Shown: positions 1 through 4,908 of the stretch, in pieces | How positions within the stretch are numbered: the first letter of the stretch is position 1 | Layout of the letters: the number at the start of each line of letters is the position of its first letter | Assembly (NCBI GenBank): GCA_026989405.1 | Contig: JALSJL010000021.1 | Span: 1-6,486, forward strand | From: Marinosulfonomonas sp. | GTDB taxonomy: Bacteria > Pseudomonadota > Alphaproteobacteria > Rhodobacterales > Rhodobacteraceae | DNA: 6,486 nucleotides | Reading direction: 5' to 3' | Made by a program: the position numbers and the translations under genes | Notes under the pieces: generated by a model | Database searches by the model: none | What the model saw: only the letters and a program-made list of their open reading frames with translations | Told to the model about the DNA's origin: nothing

Positions 1-5
1 GGGCC

Positions 6-1313
6 ATGGACGCCAGGTCGATCATTGCGAGGTTGCGCGACAAGGAGCCGCTGTCAAAGGAGGAGCTTGGCTGGTTTGCCGCCGGGCTGGCTGATGGTCA
101 AGTGTCAGACGCCCAGGCTGGTGCTTTCGCCATGGCCGCCCTTTTGAACGGAATGACGACGCCCGAACGCGTAGCCCTGACGTTGTCGATGCGTGACAGC
201 GGCGATGTCATGCACTGGGACCTTCCCGGGGCAGTGATCGACAAGCATTCCACCGGGGGGGTTGGTGACAGTGTGTCGCTCTTGCTGGCTCCGGCGCTGG
301 CGGTTCTGGGTGCATATGTCCCGATGGTGTCCGGGCGCGGGCTTGGGCACACCGGCGGCACGCTGGACAAGCTCGAGTCCATTCCGGGTCTGAAAACCGA
401 AGTCAGCCAGGACCGGTTTCGCGAGATTGTTGAAAATACCGGGCTGGCGATCGTGTCGGCCACTGAAAATATCGCTCCGGCAGACAAAAGGCTGTATGCG
501 ATACGGGACGTGACGGCGACGGTGGAGAGCATTGACCTGATCACGGCGTCGATCCTGTCCAAGAAGCTGGCCGCCGGGTTGGAGGCACTGGTCCTTGATG
601 TGAAGGTGGGCAGCGGGGCGTTCATGAAAACGCTTGAAGACGCCACCCAATTGGCAGAGTCGCTTGTGCAGACCGCAAATTCGGCGGGGTGCAAGACTTC
701 GGCACTGATCACTGACATGAACCAACCCTGCACACCCTCGGTTGGCAACGCGCTGGAAATCATGGACGTCATGGAAGCCATGACCGGCGGTGCGCGCGGC
801 ACAATTCTGGTGGACCTGACAGCGCGTTTGGGTGGCGAGTTGTTGGCCCATGTCGGCATGGCCGGAGATTCCATTGTCGGGGCCCGGCAAATCCGGGATG
901 TGCTGGTCGACGGCTCGGCAGCCGAGCGATTTGGCAGGATGGTCGCCGAGTTGGGCGGCCCCGCGGATTTTGTGGAGCGCTGGCGCGACCGGTTGCCGGC
1001 CGCGCGCGTTGTGCGTGAGGTGACGGCGCAGGACCGTGGTTATGTCGAAACCATTGATGGCGAGGCTCTGGGGCTGGCGGTTGTGCAACTTGGCGGCGGA
1101 CGATTGCGGCAGGGCGACAAGATTGACCCGAGCGTCGGGCTGACCGGGGTTGCCCTGATCGGCGACGCCGTAACCCCTGACAGCGTTCTTGCGATCATCA
1201 ACGCGGCGACCGAAGATGGGGCCGACATGGTTGAAGACGCCGTGCGGGGGGCCTTCACCATATCACGCCGAAAGCCGAAAGACCCCCCTCTGGTCCACAG
1301 GAGCATTCGCTGA
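6..1313 (+). CDS. deoA: Thymidine phosphorylase
   Basis: Catalyses reversible phosphorolysis of thymidine (and deoxyuridine) to the free base plus 2-deoxyribose-1-phosphate in the cytoplasm. The 435-residue product aligns over its whole length with E. coli DeoA (about 440 residues). The phosphate-binding stretch KHSTGGVGD is at residues 80-88, and the family signature SGRGLGHTGGTLDKLE is at 109-124. Residues matching the E. coli phosphate ligands (K80, S82, S91, S109, T119) and pyrimidine-contacting residues (R167, S182, K186) are all present at a constant offset of four, so the enzyme should be active. The ATG at position 6 fits the family N-terminus, but only five bases precede it, so its ribosome binding site is not visible. 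The gene is first in the visible operon and overlaps deoB by one base. The pyrimidine-nucleoside phosphorylase Pdp is the only close alternative; the DeoA-like sequence and length favour DeoA. Confidence 0.96.
   Translation: MDARSIIARLRDKEPLSKEELGWFAAGLADGQVSDAQAGAFAMAALLNGMTTPERVALTLSMRDSGDVMHWDLPGAVIDKHSTGGVGDSVSLLLAPALAVLGAYVPMVSGRGLGHTGGTLDKLESIPGLKTEVSQDRFREIVENTGLAIVSATENIAPADKRLYAIRDVTATVESIDLITASILSKKLAAGLEALVLDVKVGSGAFMKTLEDATQLAESLVQTANSAGCKTSALITDMNQPCTPSVGNALEIMDVMEAMTGGARGTILVDLTARLGGELLAHVGMAGDSIVGARQIRDVLVDGSAAERFGRMVAELGGPADFVERWRDRLPAARVVREVTAQDRGYVETIDGEALGLAVVQLGGGRLRQGDKIDPSVGLTGVALIGDAVTPDSVLAIINAATEDGADMVEDAVRGAFTISRRKPKDPPLVHRSIR
1299..1303 (+). promoter_or_regulatory. 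Ribosome binding site of deoB
   Basis: AGGAG lies nine bases before the deoB ATG, inside the last codons of deoA. With the TGATG stop/start overlap at 1311-1315, this fits translational coupling: ribosomes ending deoA can restart on deoB. The motif is seen directly; coupling is inferred. Confidence 0.75.
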
Positions 1314-2521
1314 TGGCGCGGGCATTTCTGGTGGTCATGGATTCGGTCGGATGCGGAGGGGCGCCGGATGCCGGCAGGTTTTTCAACGGTGACACCCCCG
1401 ACACCGGCGCAAATACACTGCTGCATATCGCACAGGAATGCGCCCTTGGACATGCGGATGAGGGGCGCAGCGGGCCGTTGAAGCTGCCCAACCTGGATCG
1501 TCTGGGGCTGGGTGCTGCGATCGAACTGGCCAGCGGTGAAGCCGCGCCCGGTTTGGGCGTCAGCCCAGAGGGGCTGTGGGCTGCGGCAACCGAAACCTCG
1601 AACGGCAAGGATACGCCTTCGGGGCATTGGGAGTTGGCCGGAGTGCCCGTGCCCTGGGACTGGACCTACTTTCCCGATACGGTTCCCGCCTTTCCGGATG
1701 AGCTTGTGGCCAGGGTTTGCGAACTGGCCGGCACGGAGGGTATCCTGGGAAACTGCCACGCATCGGGGGTGCCGATCATTGAAGATCATTGCGCCGAGCA
1801 TCTGCGCACCGGCTGGCCTATTTGCTACACCTCTGCCGATAGTGTGTTTCAGATTGCCGCACATGAGGAAGCATTCGGTCTCGATCGCCTTTTGAAGTTG
1901 TGCGAAGAACTGGCGCCAACCCTGCATGCCATGAAAGTTGGCCGTGTCATTGCGCGCCCGTTTACCGGAACTTGCGGCAACTTCAAACGAACCAGTAATC
2001 GCCGGGACTACGCAATTGCTCCTCCGGAACCGACGCTCAATGACTGGGTGCACGATGCAGGACGGCGTGTCCATGCAATCGGCAAGATTGGTGACATCTT
2101 TTCGATGCGGGGTATTGATGATCTGCGCAAGGGCCGCGACAGCGAGTTGATGGAACATCTGGTCGCCCTGATGGACGAAGCCGAGGACGGCAGCCTGACT
2201 TTTGCGAATTTTGTCGAGTTCGACAGCCTGTATGGCCACCCACGCGATGTCGCCGGCTATGCCCGGGCGCTGGAATGGTTTGATACGCAGTTGGAACGTG
2301 TTCTTTCGAAAGCCCGGCCGGGAGATCTTGTCTTGTTCACCGCCGACCATGGCAACGACCCGACCTGGGTCGGAACCGATCATACCCGCGAAAGGGTTCC
2401 GGTGCTGGCCCACGGGGTTGGGAAAAAGTCGGCAGGAGTGATTGACTTCGTTGATGTTGCGGCGTCTATCGCGGCACACTTGGGCATAGCGGCTCCGAAG
2501 CGGGGCAAGAGCTTCATTTGA
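1313..2521 (+). CDS. deoB: Phosphopentomutase
   Basis: Interconverts (deoxy)ribose-1-phosphate and (deoxy)ribose-5-phosphate in the cytoplasm, linking nucleoside phosphorylases to sugar catabolism. At 402 residues it matches the usual length of about 390-410 for this alkaline-phosphatase-superfamily enzyme. The dinuclear metal site is complete: D10 in VVMDSVG, D304 and H309 in EFDSLYGHPRD, D345 and H346 in TADHGNDP, and H357 in TDHTRE. The catalytic phospho-threonine is T101 in NGKDTPSGHWE. The mobile cap domain, roughly residues 102-220, includes GNCHASG (146-152) and YTSADSVFQIA (172-182), both typical of DeoB. The start is fixed by the TGATG overlap with deoA and a good upstream AGGAG. It acts directly on the product of the preceding gene. 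Cofactor-independent phosphoglycerate mutase shares the fold, but the DeoB motifs and the deo context exclude it. Confidence 0.96.
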   Translation: MARAFLVVMDSVGCGGAPDAGRFFNGDTPDTGANTLLHIAQECALGHADEGRSGPLKLPNLDRLGLGAAIELASGEAAPGLGVSPEGLWAAATETSNGKDTPSGHWELAGVPVPWDWTYFPDTVPAFPDELVARVCELAGTEGILGNCHASGVPIIEDHCAEHLRTGWPICYTSADSVFQIAAHEEAFGLDRLLKLCEELAPTLHAMKVGRVIARPFTGTCGNFKRTSNRRDYAIAPPEPTLNDWVHDAGRRVHAIGKIGDIFSMRGIDDLRKGRDSELMEHLVALMDEAEDGSLTFANFVEFDSLYGHPRDVAGYARALEWFDTQLERVLSKARPGDLVLFTADHGNDPTWVGTDHTRERVPVLAHGVGKKSAGVIDFVDVAASIAAHLGIAAPKRGKSFI

Positions 2522-2544
2522 TGCACTTGCCGGAAAAGTCGGCC

Positions 2545-2554
2545 AGGAAAAGGG
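2545..2554 (+). promoter_or_regulatory. Purine-rich ribosome binding site of upp
   Basis: AGGAAAAGGG ends directly before the ATG at 2555. For that ATG the AGGAAA core is only four bases away. For the in-frame ATG at 2564, the AAGGG part sits nine bases away, which is closer to the optimum. The site therefore slightly favours the downstream start. Confidence 0.55.
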
Positions 2555-3196
2555 ATGATCAGAATGGAACAGCACCTGAATCTTGTGGAGCACCCGCTGG
2601 TGCAGCACAAACTGACGATCATGCGCAAAAAAGAAACGTCAACAAACTCGTTTCGACGCCTCTTGCGTGAGATCAGCCAGTTACTGGCTTATGAAATTAC
2701 CCGTGAACTGGATATGACGACAACCAGGATCGAGACACCAATGGGGGCCATGGATGCCCCGACAATTGGTGGAAAGAAGCTGGCATTGATTTCGATCCTG
2801 AGGGCCGGAAACGGGCTGCTTGACGGAGTTCTTGAACTGATCCCGGCGGCGCGCGTTGGCTTTGTCGGTTTGTATCGCGATGAAGAAACGCTGCGCCCCG
2901 TCCAGTATTACTACAAGGTTCCCGACAGTCTGGAGGACCGGCTGGTCATCGCGCTTGATCCGATGTTGGCAACTGGAAACAGCTCTGTCGCCGCGATCGA
3001 TCTGCTGAAGAAATCCGGCGCAAGAAACATCCGGTTCATGTGTCTGTTGGCGGCCCCCGAGGGCGTCGCGCGCATGAAGGAAGCACACCCGGATGTGCCG
3101 ATTGTCACAGCTGCGGTAGACGAGAAATTGAACGAGAATGGCTATATCGTGCCCGGCCTCGGAGATGCGGGCGACAGGATGTTTGGCACCAAATAG
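2555..3196 (+). CDS. upp: Uracil phosphoribosyltransferase
   Basis: Converts uracil plus PRPP to UMP and pyrophosphate in the cytoplasm (pyrimidine salvage). The product is 213 residues from this ATG, or 210 from the in-frame ATG at 2564; E. coli Upp has 208. The N-terminal HPLVQHKLTIMR block (13-24) and ILRAGNGLLDG (81-91) are typical. The PRPP-binding loop is DPMLATGNSS (135-144), and the uracil-recognition tail GYIVPGLGDAGDRMFGTK ends the protein, as in characterised members. The start at 2564 gives better Shine-Dalgarno spacing and an N-terminus closer to relatives I recall, so the true protein may lack the first three residues. It lies 33 bases after deoB and is probably cotranscribed. 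Functionally it can recapture uracil that DeoA releases from deoxyuridine. No PyrR-like regulatory features are seen. Confidence 0.96.
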   Translation: MIRMEQHLNLVEHPLVQHKLTIMRKKETSTNSFRRLLREISQLLAYEITRELDMTTTRIETPMGAMDAPTIGGKKLALISILRAGNGLLDGVLELIPAARVGFVGLYRDEETLRPVQYYYKVPDSLEDRLVIALDPMLATGNSSVAAIDLLKKSGARNIRFMCLLAAPEGVARMKEAHPDVPIVTAAVDEKLNENGYIVPGLGDAGDRMFGTK

Positions 3197-3198
3197 AC

Positions 3199-3237
3199 GT
3201 AAAACGCTTTACAGGATTGGGGCCATCCTGCATCCTG
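3199..3237 (+). repeat. Two small inverted repeats and a tandem 7-mer after upp
   Basis: Directly after the upp stop there is GTAAA-ACGC-TTTAC (3199-3212, 5-bp stem, 4-base loop). It is followed by CAGGAT-TGGGGCC-ATCCTG (3212-3230, 6-bp stem, 7-base loop). The right arm of the second is part of a tandem CATCCTG repeat (3224-3230 and 3231-3237), so an alternative pairing with the second copy is possible. Neither stem is followed by a T-run, so this is not a standard intrinsic terminator. It could mark the end of the deo operon transcript or weakly attenuate read-through into the next gene. The structure is seen; any function is a guess. Confidence 0.3.
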
Positions 3238-3253
3238 TGGGTGCTGCGAAATA

Positions 3254-3258
3254 GGGGG
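3254..3258 (+). promoter_or_regulatory. Ribosome binding site of the 3264 gene
   Basis: GGGGG within AGGGGGAT lies five bases before the ATG at 3264. It supports this start, which also places a proper signal peptide at the N-terminus. Confidence 0.6.
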
Positions 3259-3263
3259 ATATC

Positions 3264-3767
3264 ATGTTCGCACACCGGGTAGCGTTCCTGGCGTTGGCTT
3301 TTGGGCTGATTGCAACGACTGCAAGTGCATCGTCACTTCGCGAAATTGGGGGGCCGGCCGAGCTGCCGCCGCCCAGTTACACGGCTGACCAATATGTGGA
3401 TAGCAACGGCTGCGTGTTCTTGCGTGCGGGATACGGGGCCAATACCGTTTGGGTTCCACAAGTCAGCCGCGATCGCGAGCTGTTGTGTGGTCAGACGCCC
3501 AGTCTGGCCGCCGCGCAGGCCGCTCCGATTGCACCAAGACCTGCGCCGCGGCGCGCGGCGGTGCGGGTTGCTCCGGCGGCTGCCGTGATGGTCGCCCCGC
3601 GACCGGCCACCAGCAAACCCGCAATACCGTCGGGCTTCAAGCCGGCGTGGACAGATGGCCGGCTCAATCCCGACCGCGGCCCGCGCACCGCGCAGGGTGA
3701 TGCCGCCATGGCATTGGTCTGGACAAACACGGTTCCCCGGCGGCTGGTTGCTCAGGAAAAGAAATAA
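3264..3767 (+). CDS. Exported protein, short relative of Rhodobacterales SPOR-domain proteins
   Basis: Function is unknown. The 167-residue product begins with a classical signal peptide: MFAHR, then a hydrophobic run at 6-19 and an ASA site at 20-22. There is no lipobox cysteine, so a soluble periplasmic or secreted protein is expected. The mature part has three pieces. A compact module at about 29-77 contains GPAELPPPSYT, YVDSNGCVFLRAGYG and CGQTP, with C50 and C75 as a possible disulfide pair. An Ala/Pro/Arg-rich, probably unstructured linker spans about 82-122. A C-terminal block at 124-161 contains AWTDGRLNPDRGP and VWTNTVPRRL. From memory, similar modules occur in Rhodobacteraceae proteins that continue into a C-terminal peptidoglycan-binding SPOR domain. 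Here the frame stops right after the block, and the 53 bases before the next gene encode no remnant. It lies 67 bases after upp in the same direction and has no evident metabolic link to it. Confidence 0.8.
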   Translation: MFAHRVAFLALAFGLIATTASASSLREIGGPAELPPPSYTADQYVDSNGCVFLRAGYGANTVWVPQVSRDRELLCGQTPSLAAAQAAPIAPRPAPRRAAVRVAPAAAVMVAPRPATSKPAIPSGFKPAWTDGRLNPDRGPRTAQGDAAMALVWTNTVPRRLVAQEKK

Positions 3768-3820
3768 CCGGCATCCGGCCGGAGATCGCGCGACGGTTTG
3801 GAACGCGGACGTCAAGCGTT
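3768..3820. other. Convergent intergenic region with short inverted repeats
   Basis: These 53 bases lie between the stops of the plus-strand exported protein and the minus-strand membrane protein. They hold CCGG/CCGG pairings (3768-3782, including the palindrome CCGGCCGG at 3775-3782). They also hold AACGC-9 bases-GCGTT (3802-3806 with 3816-3820), followed by one more T on the plus strand. Such stems between convergent genes could end transcription from both sides, but they are short and lack a real T-tract, so this is a weak proposal. Confidence 0.25.
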
Positions 3821-4837
3821 TCAGCTGCCGCAAATTCCCTGCAGGCTGACCCAGTCACCGTCAGACAGGACCGGTTCCGACAAGTTCGGTTCAACCGCAT
3901 CCCATTCTATGAAGTCGATTGTTGTTTCACCCGTGATGTCGACTGCGTATCCATATGGAGCGCCGAGGACTTTGGCGGACTTGAAACGCTGCAACAGCCG
4001 GTCCGCCGCGACCTTGCTGGGACGGGCCAGCAAAAGGTTTTCCGCATGACGTGCAAGGACGCTGTCAGGCAGATCGCCTGTGGTGATCAATCGAAACGCG
4101 GCTTTCAGGCCGCCGTCCTTCAAGAGACGGACCAGGGGATCATGGTCTTGAGACCTGATGTCCTCAAGCAGGGCGAAGCCGGCGGCGACTTCTGCTTCGT
4201 CGAAATCTTCGACCAGAGAGCGGTTCAACAAGATGATGTGGCCAGGCAGGTGTTGAGAGGTCTGAACACCGCTGGTCAGGACGACAATCCTGCCCATGTC
4301 CGAGCCGAACAGGCGATCATGCATGCGATCAAGGGCCTGCCGCCCCAACCGGGTTTCGCAGGGAAGGCCGGCGACGCGGCGAATTTGCGCCAACAGGTCG
4401 CGCCCGATTTCGGCGCGTTGGCTGGCAGGCACGACCGAGGCCGCGTATTTCGTCATGGCTCCCGGCAGCCAGAAAATGGCCAGGCCAGACAACACCGCAA
4501 TCGTGGCGCCGGCCAGCAAGAACCGCAGCCGTCCGGGGTGTGGACTGCGTCGTTCAATCGCTTTGCGGACTCTGGCGATTGCGTCCACCATTGATGGGTC
4601 GGAAATCTCGAGCGTTTCGCCATCATCCGTCCCGGGGTCGTAGATGGCCGGAAAGTCACCCGGATTTTTCCGTCGGATTGCCGGCAGCGACCAATGCGTG
4701 AGCGCAACTCCCTTCTGGTCAGAAATTGTCAGCGTCGCGTCGCCGACCGAAACGATGACGTCGCGCCGTTGCGCCTCTGGCGATGCGCGCCAGAGCCCCA
4801 TGCATTCGAGCCGTTCGAATTCTTTCAATGCTGTCAT
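3821..4837 (-). CDS. Single-pass membrane protein with a degenerate M48 peptidase-like domain
   Basis: Conserved protein of unknown function, 338 residues. The N-terminal part (about 1-100) is soluble, mostly beta-forming, and contains LECMGLWRASPEAQRRD (10-26) and HWSLPAIRR (48-56). One strong hydrophobic segment follows at about 104-124, preceded by Arg/Lys-rich sequence. By the positive-inside rule the N-terminal part would be cytoplasmic and the rest periplasmic. The C-terminal domain (about 140-338) contains HLPGHIILLNRSLVEDFDEA (196-215), which resembles the M48 peptidase motif 'LPGG.I.V..GLL....DE.E'. The helix that should carry HExxH reads AAGFALLEDIRSQDHDP (218-234), so the zinc-binding histidines are missing. 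It ends in LSDGDWVSLQGIC (324-336), a tail I recall from Rhodobacteraceae homologues. The ATG at 4837 has only a weak GGAA signal within a small hairpin; the next ATG (M13) would cut the conserved N-terminus. It lies 71 bases downstream of the acyl-CoA synthetase gene, possibly cotranscribed. Confidence 0.82.
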   Translation of the reverse strand: MTALKEFERLECMGLWRASPEAQRRDVIVSVGDATLTISDQKGVALTHWSLPAIRRKNPGDFPAIYDPGTDDGETLEISDPSMVDAIARVRKAIERRSPHPGRLRFLLAGATIAVLSGLAIFWLPGAMTKYAASVVPASQRAEIGRDLLAQIRRVAGLPCETRLGRQALDRMHDRLFGSDMGRIVVLTSGVQTSQHLPGHIILLNRSLVEDFDEAEVAAGFALLEDIRSQDHDPLVRLLKDGGLKAAFRLITTGDLPDSVLARHAENLLLARPSKVAADRLLQRFKSAKVLGAPYGYAVDITGETTIDFIEWDAVEPNLSEPVLSDGDWVSLQGICGS

Positions 4838-4839
4838 TT

Positions 4840-4851
4840 GCCGGTTCCGGC
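4840..4851 (-). promoter_or_regulatory. Small hairpin over the ribosome binding region of the 4837 gene
   Basis: On the minus strand GCCG-GAAC-CGGC ends two bases before the ATG. The only Shine-Dalgarno-like bases (GGAA) lie at the stem/loop boundary, so folding could limit initiation. The inverted repeat is seen directly; a regulatory role is inferred and could be chance in GC-rich DNA. Confidence 0.25.
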
Positions 4852-4882
4852 ACTGCTCTGTTCTTGCTTATGCGGGAACACT

Positions 4883-4898
4883 AGCCGAGCCGCGGCTC
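4883..4898 (-). terminator. GC-rich palindrome after the acyl-CoA synthetase gene
   Basis: GAGCCGCGGCTC (4887-4898) is a perfect 12-base palindrome, and AGCCG/CGGCT (4883-4887 with 4893-4897) gives an overlapping 5-bp stem with a 5-base loop. It starts 11 bases downstream of the synthetase stop codon on the minus strand. There is no T-run after it, so it may be a weak terminator or a 3'-end stabiliser, or have no function. Confidence 0.25.
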
Positions 4899-4908
4899 TG
4901 CGACAACA

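Noticed and set aside
105..1088. Antisense open frames of 327 and 258 codons opposite deoA
   Set aside because: The composition looks like mirrored codon usage (His/Arg/Gln-rich or Ser/Thr-rich), there is no domain, and both are fully inside deoA.
1040..2608. A 522-codon open frame on the minus strand, antisense to deoA and deoB
   Set aside because: It lies opposite two genes with full family motifs, its translation shows no recognisable domain, and it crosses gene boundaries. Long antisense frames are common in GC-rich DNA with strong codon bias.
2521..2670. ATG overlapping the deoB stop (TGATG), opening a 49-codon frame; considered as a small coupled gene or an add remnant
   Set aside because: It runs out of frame into upp, its translation is low-complexity with no resemblance to adenosine deaminase, and the upp ribosome binding site lies inside it.
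3208..3236. Possible promoter for the exported-protein gene: TTTACA, 17-base spacer, CATCCT
   Set aside because: The -35 element is acceptable but the -10 matches TATAAT at only three of six positions, which is expected by chance.
3507..3630. GC-rich runs such as GCCGCGGCGCGCGGCGG that can fold back
   Set aside because: They come from Ala/Pro/Arg codons of the linker in the exported protein; a structural role is not needed to explain them.
4046..4594. A 182-codon plus-strand frame opposite the membrane protein gene
   Set aside because: It is antisense to a better-supported frame that has a membrane segment and conserved motifs, and no domain is visible.
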